DNA of 64,000 bases from CAVRRZ01 sp963723745 (lineage in GTDB: Bacteria; Actinomycetota; Actinomycetes; Mycobacteriales; Geodermatophilaceae). The position numbers were made by a program, and so were the translations under genes. Every line of letters begins with the position of its first letter. The stretch's first letter is position 1. The notes under the pieces are model-generated. The model saw only the letters and a program-made list of their open reading frames with translations. It was not told the origin of the DNA and ran no database searches. Of this stretch, positions 6,518 through 14,513 are shown piece by piece. The stretch spans positions 620,001 to 684,000 of the forward strand of contig CAVRRZ010000001.1 of NCBI GenBank assembly GCA_963723745.1, given 5' to 3'.

Positions 6518-9010
6518 TCATCGGTCCCCTCCCAGCGACGAGGCGTCGGTCGACACGCCCGCGGTGGTCTCGGTCTGCGCGCCGCCGTAGGCGGTGGTGC
6601 CTGCCGTGGCTCGGTCTCCGCCGCCGTCCTCGCCCTGCAGCGCCCGCCAGACCCGTTCAGGGGTCAGCGGCATCCGGATGTCGCGCACCCCCAGATGACG
6701 GACGGCGTCCAGCGCGGCGTTGACCACCGCCGGGGTGCTGGCGATCGCGCCGGCCTCCCCGACCCCCTTGACCCCGAGCGGGTTGTCGCGGGCCGGGCTC
6801 ACGGTGTTCCCCGTGTCGAAGTGCGGCAGGTCGGCGGCCGAGGGCACGAGGTAGTCGACGAACGTGCCGGTGGTCAGGTTGCCGTCGGCGTCGTACACCG
6901 CCTCCTCGTAGAGCGCCTGGGCGATGCCCTGGGCGAGCCCCCCGTGCACCTGGCCTTCGACGATCAGGGGGTTGACCACGTTGCCGACGTCGTCGACGCA
7001 GGCGTACTTGCGGATCTTCACCATCCCGGTCTCGGTGTCGACCTCGGTCGCGCAGATGTGCGTGCCGTGCGGGAAGGAGAAGTTGTGCGGGTCGAACGTC
7101 GCGTCCGCGTCGATGGTCGGCTCGACGCCCTCGGGCCAGTCGTGCGAGGTGAACGCGGCCAGGGCGATCTCCTGGATGCCCATGCCGCTGCCCGGCGTCC
7201 CCCGGACCGAGAACCGGCCGCCGGCGAACTCCAGGTCGTCCTCGCTGGCCTCCAGCAGGTGCGCGGCCACCGTGCGGGCCTTCTGCACCACCTTCTCGGC
7301 GGCCTTGACCACCGCGATGCCCCCGACGACCAGCGACCGTGAGCCGTAGGTGTCCAGGCCGCGCGGGGCGACCTGGGTGTCGCCGTGCAGGACCTCGACG
7401 TCCTCGAACGGGACCCCGAGCTGATCGGCGACGATCTGGCTCCAGGCGGTCTCGTGCCCCTGTCCGTGCGGGCTGGTGCCGGTGACCACCTCGACCTTGC
7501 CCGTGGGCAGCATCCGGATGGCGGCGTGCTCCCAGCCGCCGGCGCCGTAGGACAGGGAGCCGAGCACCCGGGAGGGCGCCAGGCCGCACATCTCGGTGAA
7601 CGTCGAGAAGCCGATGCCCAGCTGGACCGGGTCGCCGGACTCCCGGCGACGGCGCTGCTCCTCCCGGAGCTCGTCGTAGCCGATCAGCTCGAGCGCCTTC
7701 TGCGTGGCCGCCTCGTAGTCGCCGCTGTCGTACTCCAGGCCGGCGGCCGAGGTGAACGGGAACTCCTCGGCCTTGATCCAGTTCCTGCGGCGCAGTTCCA
7801 GCGGGTCCATGCCGAGCTCGACGGCGAGCTCGTCCATGATCCGCTCGACCGCGAAGGTCGCCTCCGGGCGGCCGGCTCCGCGGTAGGCGTCGGTCGGCGT
7901 CTTGGTCGTGAACACGCCGTCGCACTCGAACCGGTAGGCCGGGAACTTGTAGATCCCGATGAACATGAACGCGCCCAGGATCGGGACACCCGGCGTCACG
8001 AGGCGCAGGTAGGCACCCATGTCGGCGAGGATCCGGCAGCGCAGGCCCTTGACGTTGCCCTCGCGGTCGCTGGCGATGTCGATGTACTGGATCTGGTCGC
8101 GGCCGTGGTGGGCGCTCATCAGCGACTCGCTGCGCGTCTCGGTCCACTTGACCGGCCGGCCCAGCCGGCGGGCCACGAGCAGGGCCAGCAGCTCCTCGGG
8201 CGTGACCTGCAGCTTGCCGCCGAAGCCGCCTCCGACGTCCGGCGCGATGACCCGGATCTTGTGCTCGGGGATGCCGGTCACCATGGCCAGCATCAGCCGC
8301 AGGATGTGCGGGACCTGGGTGGCCGACCACATCGTGTAGTTGTCGCCCTGGGGCTGCACGAGGACCGATCGCGGCTCCATGAAGGCGGGGATGAGCCGCT
8401 GCTGCACGAAGCGGCGGCTGACCACGACGTCGGCGTCGGCGAACGCCTGCTCGGTGTCGGCGGCGGTGCCCGCCTCCCCGCCGTCGAAGACCCAGTGGAA
8501 GCTGGTGTTCGACGCCGTGTCGGAGTGGACCAGGGTGGCGCCCTCCTTGATCGCCTCCTCCATGTCCAGCACGGGAGGCAGCGGCTCGTAGTCGACGTCG
8601 ACCAGTTCCATCGCGTCGGCGGCCGCGGACCGGCTGCGGGCGACGATGACGGCGACCGCCTCGCCGACGTGGTTGACCTGGTCGACGGCGATCGCCGGGT
8701 GCCCCGGGTTGACCATGTCCGGCGTCACCGGCCAGGCGCAGGGCAGCGAGCCCTGCTCCTCGGCGAGGTCCCGGCCGGTCAGCACCGTGACGACGCCGGG
8801 CGCCTGCCGGGCGGCCTCGACGTCGATGCTGGTGATCCGGCCGTGCGCCACGGGGCTGCGGACGACGGTCATGTGCAGCAGGCCGGGGACGGTGATGTTG
8901 TCCGTCCACTGCGTGCGCCCGGTGATCAGCCGCGCGTCCTCCTTGCGGGCGCGGGCGCGACCCACCTCCTTCTCGGGGGCGGCGGTGCCGGGGTCCTCGG
9001 TCATCGTCAT
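6518..9010 (-). CDS. coxL: CoxL-like molybdenum-binding subunit, form II (AYRGAGR) CO-dehydrogenase family
   Basis: Catalytic large subunit, 830 residues, binding molybdopterin cytosine dinucleotide. Start ATG at 9010 overlaps the coxS stop. Key sites: GGGFGGK-type motif DVGGGFGGKLQVTPEE, the active-site loop AYRGAGR at residues 375-381, and the base Glu752 in GVKGVGEAGAIAS. The loop separates families: form I enzymes proven to oxidise CO carry AYxCSFR with the copper-binding Cys, whereas this one has the form II loop without that Cys. The gene order S-L-M is also the form II order (form I is M-S-L). The true substrate may not be CO. The reading frame is intact, unlike coxM and coxG. Confidence 0.92.
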   Translation of the reverse strand: MTMTEDPGTAAPEKEVGRARARKEDARLITGRTQWTDNITVPGLLHMTVVRSPVAHGRITSIDVEAARQAPGVVTVLTGRDLAEEQGSLPCAWPVTPDMVNPGHPAIAVDQVNHVGEAVAVIVARSRSAAADAMELVDVDYEPLPPVLDMEEAIKEGATLVHSDTASNTSFHWVFDGGEAGTAADTEQAFADADVVVSRRFVQQRLIPAFMEPRSVLVQPQGDNYTMWSATQVPHILRLMLAMVTGIPEHKIRVIAPDVGGGFGGKLQVTPEELLALLVARRLGRPVKWTETRSESLMSAHHGRDQIQYIDIASDREGNVKGLRCRILADMGAYLRLVTPGVPILGAFMFIGIYKFPAYRFECDGVFTTKTPTDAYRGAGRPEATFAVERIMDELAVELGMDPLELRRRNWIKAEEFPFTSAAGLEYDSGDYEAATQKALELIGYDELREEQRRRRESGDPVQLGIGFSTFTEMCGLAPSRVLGSLSYGAGGWEHAAIRMLPTGKVEVVTGTSPHGQGHETAWSQIVADQLGVPFEDVEVLHGDTQVAPRGLDTYGSRSLVVGGIAVVKAAEKVVQKARTVAAHLLEASEDDLEFAGGRFSVRGTPGSGMGIQEIALAAFTSHDWPEGVEPTIDADATFDPHNFSFPHGTHICATEVDTETGMVKIRKYACVDDVGNVVNPLIVEGQVHGGLAQGIAQALYEEAVYDADGNLTTGTFVDYLVPSAADLPHFDTGNTVSPARDNPLGVKGVGEAGAIASTPAVVNAALDAVRHLGVRDIRMPLTPERVWRALQGEDGGGDRATAGTTAYGGAQTETTAGVSTDASSLGGDR

Positions 9011-9528
9011 GACTGCGCTCCCATGGCCGGGGCGGAGTGGACGCCGCCGCCGCGCATCTCGCCGGCGGCCTGCTGCACGGCCCGGACGATGTTCTGGTAG
9101 CCGGTGCAGCGGCAGAGGTTGCCCTCGATGCCCTCGCGGATCTCGTCCTCGCTCGGGTCGGGGTTCTCCTGGAGCAGGTCGATCGAGGCCAGGATCATGC
9201 CCGGCGTGCAGAACCCGCACTGGAGTCCGTGCAGCTCGTGGAAGGCCTTCTGCACCGGGTGCAGCGTCGCGCCGCCCGCCCGGTCGCCGGTCGCCAGGCC
9301 CTCGACGGTGGTCACCTCGGTCGCATCGGCCTGGACGGCCAGCACGGTGCAGGACTTCACCGACTCCCCGTCGACGAGGACCGTGCAGGATCCGCAGTTG
9401 CTGGTGTCGCAGCCGACCACGGTGCCGACCTTGCCGGCGGAGTCGCGCAGGTAGTGCACCAGCAGGGTCCGCGGTTCGACGTCGTCGGAGTAGGTCACCC
9501 CGTCGACCTTCATGCTGATCTGCGTCAC
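9007..9528 (-). CDS. coxS: CoxS-like [2Fe-2S] small subunit
   Basis: Small iron-sulfur subunit, 173 residues. The start is taken as the GTG at 9528, preceded by GATGGAGG at good spacing; a longer frame to 9561 lacks a site. It carries the plant-ferredoxin-type cluster (Cys40, Cys45, Cys48, Cys60 in GCDTSNCGSCTVLVDG) and the second, C-terminal cluster (Cys104, Cys107, Cys139, Cys141 in QCGFCTPGM and NLCRCTGYQNI). It relays electrons from the Mo site in CoxL to FAD in CoxM. First gene of the operon; a promoter region with two operator-like palindromes lies at 9671-9716. Confidence 0.92.
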   Translation of the reverse strand: MTQISMKVDGVTYSDDVEPRTLLVHYLRDSAGKVGTVVGCDTSNCGSCTVLVDGESVKSCTVLAVQADATEVTTVEGLATGDRAGGATLHPVQKAFHELHGLQCGFCTPGMILASIDLLQENPDPSEDEIREGIEGNLCRCTGYQNIVRAVQQAAGEMRGGGVHSAPAMGAQS

Positions 9529-9670
9529 CGAGCCTCCATCACTGAAGGTGGTCCCGGTCACAGTTCCGGGCTCGCCCCGAGTCTCACGCGCGCCGATCCC
9601 GGAAGCCAGACCTCGATCCGCTCAGGTTCGGTAGCGGTCCGTGACGGCGGACGGGCAGCACCGACCAGCC

Positions 9671-9716
9671 TCCGCGTTTGCGGATCTCTTCAAGCGCGGA
9701 TTCCGCATGTGCGGCT
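9671..9716. promoter_or_regulatory. Two CCGCA-N2-TGCGG palindromes upstream of coxS
   Basis: TCCGCGTTTGCGGA at 9671-9684 and TTCCGCATGTGCGGCT at 9701-9716; the 12-bp cores start 31 bp apart, about three helical turns. They lie 140-190 bases before the coxS start codon. The same paired arrangement occurs at 36370-36415 before the HTH-TOBE/mod operon. I infer a binding site for a molybdate-responsive regulator. Confidence 0.6.
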
Positions 9717-9746
9717 GGCCCGAACGTTGCACCAGCGTTGCACCGG

Positions 9747-10994
9747 TCAGCTGCGGGCGCCGACCGGCTCGGGTACCGGCCGCGTCACGACCGCCTGACG
9801 CAGTTCGCGGCGGCGCAGCGCCGCGGACCAGCCGAGGACGGCGAGGCCGAGGACCGCGAGCCCCGCACCGACGCTGCTGGGGGCGGTCCAGCCCCACCCG
9901 GCGGCGATGACCACCGCGCCGAGCCACGCGCCGAGGGCATTGGCCGCGTTCAGCGCCGAGTGGTTGAGGGCCGCGCCGAGCATCTGGGCCTCGCCGGCGA
10001 CCTCCATCAGCCGCAGCTGCAGGCACACGACCAGCACGGACGCACTCATGGACAGCAGCGCGACGGCGGCGACGACCGTGCCCGGCGTCCGGGCGGCCAG
10101 CGGCATGACGGCGAGCAGCAGCCCGGTCACGACGTTCGCGCCGACCAGGGACCGGAACAGCGCGCGGTCGGCGAGGCGCCCGCCGAGCGCCGTCCCGAGC
10201 ACCCCGCCGATGCCGAACGCGAGCAGGACGAGGGGGATGGCGCCGCGCGGCAGCCCGGTCACCTCGGTGACCAGGGGAGCGATGTAGCTGTAGACGGCGA
10301 ACATGCCGCCGAAACCGACGACGGCGACCACCAGGGTCAGCAGCACCTGCGGACGGCGCAGGGCGCCGAGCTCGCTGCGGACGGTGGCCTCGGGCCGCCC
10401 GGGGGCCGAGGGGACCAGCGCCAGCACCGCGGCCACGGTGAGCCCGGCGATGACGACGACCGCCCAGTAGGCCGCGCGCCAGCCCAGGGCCTGGCCGAGC
10501 CAGGTCGCGGCCGGGACTCCGGCGAGGGTGGCCACGGCGAGGCCGAGCATCACCGAGCTGACCGCACGGCCGCGCAGGTGCGGCGCGACCAGCGAGGCGG
10601 CCACCAGCGAGGCGACACCGAAGAAGGCGCCGTGCGGGAGGCCGGACACGAAGCGGGCGAGCAGCAACGATGCGTATCCGGGCGCCAGCGCGGACAGCAC
10701 GTTGCCGCCGAGGAAGGCGGCCATCAGACCGAGCAGGACCGCCCGCCGGGGCAACCGGGTGGCCAGCGCGGCGATGACCGGGGCGCCGACGACGACGCCG
10801 AGCGCGTAGGCCGAGATGACGCCGCCGGCACTGGGGATGCTCACGCCGATGCCCTCGGCGATGTCGGGCAGCAGGCCCATCGTCACGAACTCGGTGGTGC
10901 CGATGGCGAAGCCGCCCAGCGCGAGAGCCACCACCGCCGCCACCACGCGCCCGGTTCCGAGCGCGTGTGCGGGGCTGGGGGGCGCGTCGGTCAC
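9747..10994 (-). CDS. MFS transporter, DHA1 (AraJ/YdhP-like) family
   Basis: A 415-residue, 12-helix major facilitator. TM1 contains GGFAIGTTEFVTMGLLPDIA, the form seen in AraJ/YdhP/Cml-type DHA1 drug:H+ antiporters; RLPRRAVLLG and the loop GGRLADRALFRSL follow. Substrate is unknown. The start is uncertain: GTG at 10994 gives a short N-tail (VTDAPPSPAHALGTG), but neither it nor upstream GTGs has a clear ribosome site. Its stop at 9747 lies 220 bases from coxS; two direct GTTGCACC copies (9726-9733, 9737-9744) precede the stop codon. It is independent of the cox operon in direction only by a promoter gap, so read-through into coxS is possible. Confidence 0.85.
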   Translation of the reverse strand: MTDAPPSPAHALGTGRVVAAVVALALGGFAIGTTEFVTMGLLPDIAEGIGVSIPSAGGVISAYALGVVVGAPVIAALATRLPRRAVLLGLMAAFLGGNVLSALAPGYASLLLARFVSGLPHGAFFGVASLVAASLVAPHLRGRAVSSVMLGLAVATLAGVPAATWLGQALGWRAAYWAVVVIAGLTVAAVLALVPSAPGRPEATVRSELGALRRPQVLLTLVVAVVGFGGMFAVYSYIAPLVTEVTGLPRGAIPLVLLAFGIGGVLGTALGGRLADRALFRSLVGANVVTGLLLAVMPLAARTPGTVVAAVALLSMSASVLVVCLQLRLMEVAGEAQMLGAALNHSALNAANALGAWLGAVVIAAGWGWTAPSSVGAGLAVLGLAVLGWSAALRRRELRQAVVTRPVPEPVGARS

Positions 10995-11062
10995 GCAGAG
11001 GCGAAGGGCGGTGGACCGGCGGATGTTCCCCTGGGCGGACGAGTCGCTGGTCACGCTCCGCG

Positions 11063-12385
11063 TCAGCGGCGGTGCGTCCGCCGCAGCTGCAGCAGGTGGG
11101 CGGCCGCGGACGCCCGCCGCGGCGAACCGGGCGGCAGCCGGTCCACGCAGGCCTGCCACAGCGCCGCGTCGTGACGTGCCTGGGGCAACGCCGCGTACCG
11201 CATCAGCAGCTCGGTCCGACCGATGCGCAGCACCGACTGTCGCAGCAACGCCGCGAGCCGGTCGCGCGCCGCCACCACCCCCGGCGCGGACGACCGTGGC
11301 AGCAGTGCGCCGGGATAGGCGTCCAGCGCCTCGGCCACCGCACCGCGTCCGAGCAGCCGCCGGACCTGGTCGAGGTCGGTGTCCAGCCGGCCGATCAGCC
11401 GGTAGGGACGCGAGCCCACCACCTGGGCGCCGACGAGCCGGCGCAGCCGGGACAGCTCCGCGCGCACGGTCACGGCGGCGGCATCGCCGCGGTGCACCTC
11501 GGCCGCGAGCTCTTCGGCGGTCCGGCCCTCGCCGGCCCTCGACGCCTCGGCGATCAGCAGCAGCAGTTCGGAGTGCCGGAGCGAGAGCTCCAGCCGGCCG
11601 CTGGGCAGCAGCAGGCGCGCCCGGTCACGGCCCAGGACGTCGAGTCGCGGCGCCGTGCGGGCGGCCGGCAGCGGGACGGCGCCGGCGGGCGAGCGCCGCT
11701 CGCGGTGCTGCCAGCGCAGCTCCGATTCGACGGCGGCCGCGGTCGCGCGGACCAGCGTCAGCATGTGCGGGCTGGCCACGTGGTCGCCGCCCGTCACGTC
11801 GATGGCGCCGAGCACCCGACCGGTGAACGGGTCGTGCACGGGAGCAGCCGAACAGCTCCACGGCTGGACCGGCCGGCGGAAGTGCTCGCTGCCGTGGATC
11901 TGCACGGAGTGGTCGAGGGCCAGTGCCGTGCCCGGCGCGTTCGTCCCGGCGACCTCCTCGGACCAGCGCGCGCCCTCCACGAAGTTCACGCCGGCGGCCA
12001 GCGAGCGCAGCCGGGAGTCGCCCTCGACCCACAGCATCCGGCCCTCGGCGTCGGTGACCGCGACGATCATCCGGTCGGCCTCGGCGTCCTGGACCAGCAG
12101 ACGGCGGATCACGGGCATGACGGCGGCCAGGGGGTGCGCCTCCCGGTAGGCGAGCAGGTCGCCGTCCATCAGGTCGACCGGCGGCGTGCCGTCGTCCGGG
12201 TCGACACCGCTGCCGAGGCAGCGCCGCCAGGACTCCCAGACGACGGGCCGGACCTGCCGGGCCACCTCGTGCCCGAGGTGGCCGCCGGTGACGAAGAGTT
12301 CGTGGGCCGCGCGCAGCCGACGCGTGAGCGTGCGGCTCGGGCCGCCGTCGGGCAGCGCGAGCCACGGGTTCGACGGCGGAGGCAT
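11063..12385 (-). CDS. GAF-domain transcriptional regulator
   Basis: A 440-residue cytoplasmic regulator. Residues about 55-110 hold a helical lead (ARQVRPVVWESWRRCLGSGV) typical of AcoR-like actinobacterial regulators, 110-240 form a GAF domain (MLWVEGDSRLRSLAAGVNF, WSEEVAGTNAPGTAL, CSAAPVHDPFTGRVLGAIDV), and the C-terminus carries a winged-helix-like segment (HSELLLLIAEASRAGEGRT, VTVRAELSRLRRLVG). No AAA+ or sigma-54 contact domain is present. ATG 12385 is chosen because GGAG stands 6 bases before it; longer in-frame starts would overlap operator-like palindromes at 12457-12496. Such genes often control aldehyde or alcohol dehydrogenases elsewhere; no target is adjacent here. Confidence 0.8.
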   Translation of the reverse strand: MPPPSNPWLALPDGGPSRTLTRRLRAAHELFVTGGHLGHEVARQVRPVVWESWRRCLGSGVDPDDGTPPVDLMDGDLLAYREAHPLAAVMPVIRRLLVQDAEADRMIVAVTDAEGRMLWVEGDSRLRSLAAGVNFVEGARWSEEVAGTNAPGTALALDHSVQIHGSEHFRRPVQPWSCSAAPVHDPFTGRVLGAIDVTGGDHVASPHMLTLVRATAAAVESELRWQHRERRSPAGAVPLPAARTAPRLDVLGRDRARLLLPSGRLELSLRHSELLLLIAEASRAGEGRTAEELAAEVHRGDAAAVTVRAELSRLRRLVGAQVVGSRPYRLIGRLDTDLDQVRRLLGRGAVAEALDAYPGALLPRSSAPGVVAARDRLAALLRQSVLRIGRTELLMRYAALPQARHDAALWQACVDRLPPGSPRRASAAAHLLQLRRTHRR

Positions 12386-12456
12386 CAGCGGCTCCGCGGG
12401 CAGCGGCACATGTTCGGCCCATCGTGGCCGGTCGAGCGCGTTTCCACCAGCTACCG

Positions 12457-12496
12457 GGTTGCGGACAACCGACCACGGCGGACGTTCCACGTGCAA
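12457..12496. promoter_or_regulatory. Palindromes upstream of the GAF regulator
   Basis: GGTTGCGGACAACC (12457-12470, perfect 5-bp arms) and GTTCCACGTGCAAC (12483-12496, imperfect) lie 72-112 bases before the regulator start codon. Position suggests autoregulation or promoter control; the bound protein is unknown. Confidence 0.4.
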
Positions 12497-12699
12497 CACC
12501 GGCACCAGGTGTCGCGACCCGGGACCCCGTCAGGCCGTGGCGCCGGTCTCGGCGGCCATCCGGCGGGCGAGGTCGCGGTTGGCCATGAGGACGTGGACGA
12601 CCCGGTCGAGGTCGCGGGGCCGTTCGCCGCCGGGGCTGCCCGTGCCACAGCGGCAAGGACCGAGACGTGACGACGTTGCCGCGGGAACGTCCTCGACGG

Positions 12700-13899
12700 T
12701 CAGCCGAGCCAGTCGCGCAGGCCGGCCAGCAGCCGCTCGACGTCCGAGTCGTCGCTGTAGGGCGCCAGGCCGACCCGCAGTCCGCCGGCATCGCCCAGTC
12801 CGAGGTGCCGGGACGCCTCGATCGCGTAGAAGGACCCGGCCGGGGCGTTGACCCCCCGCGCGGCGAGGAAGCGATGCGCCTCGGCGGGGTCACGGCCCTC
12901 GAAGGTGAGCAGGAGGGTCGGCGTCCGCTGCGCGGCACGCGACCAGAGCGTGACGCCGGGCAGCGTGCGCAACCCCTGCTCGAGGCGCTCGCGGAGCGCG
13001 TCCTCGTGGGCCTCCACCTCGGCCATGCTCGCGACCAGCCGTTCCCGGCGGCTACCGCTGCCGCTCGCCAGCCCGGCCAGGAAGTCGACCGCTGCTGTCG
13101 TGCCGGCGAGCAGCTCGTACGGCAGCGTGCCGAGCTCGAACCGCTCGGGCACCGCGTCGGTCGAGGGCAGCAGCTTGTCCGGGTGCAGCGTCTCGAGCAG
13201 CGTCGGCGCCGCGACCAGGCAGCCGCAGTGCGGGCCGAGGAACTTGTACGGGGAGCAGACGAAGAAGTCCGCCCCCAGCGCGGCGACGTCGACGGCGGCG
13301 TGCGCGGTGAGGTGCACGCCGTCGACCCACGTGCGCGCACCCACCCCGTGGGCGAGCGCGGTGATCGCGGCGACGTCGGGGCGGGTGCCGATCAGATTGG
13401 ACGCGCCGGTGACGGCGACCAGCCGGGTGCGCTCGCCGAGCAGCTCGGCGACGACGGCCGGGTCGAGCTCGCCGGACGCCGGGTCGAACGCGGCCCAGCG
13501 CACGGTGGCGCCGCGCGCCTGCGCCGCCTGCACCCACGGCCGCACGTTCGCGTCGTGGTCGAGGCGGGTCACGACGACCTCGTCGCCGGGACCCCAGTCG
13601 CGGCTGAGCAGCCGGGCCAGGTCGTAGGTGAGCTGCGTGGCGCTGCGGCCGAACACGACCCCGCCCGGGTCGCCGCCGGTCAGGTCGGCGACGGCCGCGC
13701 GGGCGGCCAGCACGGTGTCGTCGGCCAGTCGCTCGGCGGCGGTGGTGCGGCCGCGGTTGGCGATCGACGCGGTCAGGGTGTCGAACACCGCCTGCGCGAC
13801 GACCTCGGGCGTCTGCGACCCGCCCGGTCCGTCGAAGTGGGCGGTGCCCGACGTCAGGGCCGGGAAGTGCGCACGGACGGCAGCGACGTCGTAACTCAC
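12700..13899 (-). CDS. Class V aminotransferase, cysteine-desulfurase-like (VC1184 subfamily type)
   Basis: A 399-residue PLP enzyme with GTG start at 13899. It opens AAVRAHFPALTSGTAHFDGP and GGSQTPEVVAQAV; the PLP lysine is in FFVCSPYKFLGPHCGCL, with the ring-stacking Asp in RTWVDGVHLTAH. The sequence follows the cysteine-desulfurase-like family (VC1184 type), whose members resemble SufS/NifS but have no proven desulfurase role. No suf or isc scaffold gene is near. Since XdhC-dependent molybdenum enzymes need a sulfurated cofactor, a link to the cox genes is imaginable, but nothing in the sequence shows it. The 200 bases downstream contain only a short unsupported open frame. Confidence 0.85.
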   Translation of the reverse strand: MSYDVAAVRAHFPALTSGTAHFDGPGGSQTPEVVAQAVFDTLTASIANRGRTTAAERLADDTVLAARAAVADLTGGDPGGVVFGRSATQLTYDLARLLSRDWGPGDEVVVTRLDHDANVRPWVQAAQARGATVRWAAFDPASGELDPAVVAELLGERTRLVAVTGASNLIGTRPDVAAITALAHGVGARTWVDGVHLTAHAAVDVAALGADFFVCSPYKFLGPHCGCLVAAPTLLETLHPDKLLPSTDAVPERFELGTLPYELLAGTTAAVDFLAGLASGSGSRRERLVASMAEVEAHEDALRERLEQGLRTLPGVTLWSRAAQRTPTLLLTFEGRDPAEAHRFLAARGVNAPAGSFYAIEASRHLGLGDAGGLRVGLAPYSDDSDVERLLAGLRDWLG

Positions 13900-13934
13900 G
13901 CGGCCAGCATGCCCGCCGCGCCCGCTGTCCCGGA

Positions 13935-14450
13935 TCAGGGCCCGCGGAGCTCCTCCGCCCGCCGCTCGAGCCGCCGCGGCATCACCAGGTGCCCGACCAG
14001 CAAGGTCCCGACGAGTGCGACGGCCAGCCAGAACCACGCCGAGCCGGTGAGCGCGAGCCAGACCTCGAGCGCGAGAAGCAGGCCGAAGAGGGGGACCGCC
14101 CATCGGCGCTGACGAAGGATCGTGTCCCGCTGGTGGAGCACGACCTGGCGTGATGCCTCGCGCAGCTCCGGCCGCTCGGCCAGCGCCTTTTTCCTCCCGA
14201 AGACCGGCAGACGGCTCAGCGCCTCGAGCCCATCGCCGCCCGCGGCCTCGCGCACCCGCCGGTTCTGCCGGGCGGTGAACACGCCCATGAAGACACCGAA
14301 GAAGATCCCGCCGAGCAGGCCGGCGGGGATCGCCACACCCCACGGGGCGCCCTGCCCGAGGCGGGTCCACAGCCCCATGACGGTTCCGAAGAAGGTGCCG
14401 TGCACCAGGGCGAGCGCCCACCACGGGGCCGTGAGCAGCCAGGCACGCAT
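13935..14450 (-). CDS. Putative four-helix membrane protein, unrecognised
   Basis: A 171-residue protein that I do not recognise. ATG at 14450. It has two N-terminal helices (WWALALVHGTFFGTVMGLW and AGLLGGIFFGVFMGVF), a charged cytoplasmic middle (RQNRRVREAAGGDGLEAL to LHQRDTILRQRRW) and two C-terminal helices (VPLFGLLLALEVWLAL and WFWLAVALVGTLLVGHLV). It lies 35 bases beyond the start of the aminotransferase and 63 bases from the monooxygenase end, all on the minus strand, so it may be co-transcribed. Function unknown. Confidence 0.7.
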   Translation of the reverse strand: MRAWLLTAPWWALALVHGTFFGTVMGLWTRLGQGAPWGVAIPAGLLGGIFFGVFMGVFTARQNRRVREAAGGDGLEALSRLPVFGRKKALAERPELREASRQVVLHQRDTILRQRRWAVPLFGLLLALEVWLALTGSAWFWLAVALVGTLLVGHLVMPRRLERRAEELRGP

Positions 14451-14513
14451 GCCGTCGACCCTGCCGACCTGCCTCGCGTCCCGCCACCCGCTGTCACCCG
14501 GACGTGCAGGACC

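Noticed and set aside
6518..9010. Calling the coxL product a proven CO dehydrogenase
   Set aside because: The active loop is AYRGAGR (form II); CO oxidation has been established only for the AYxCSFR form.
12483..12496. parS-like sequence TTCCACGTGCAAC here, and TGTTCCATGTGAAACG near 41038
   Set aside because: Each has three mismatches to the TGTTTCACGTGAAACA consensus, and no parAB or origin gene is in the window.
12506..12699. A short minus-strand frame ending at 12530, containing HVLMANRDLARRMAAETGA
   Set aside because: Reads like a small protein but lacks any start codon with a ribosome site upstream of an internal ATG; length and context are insufficient.
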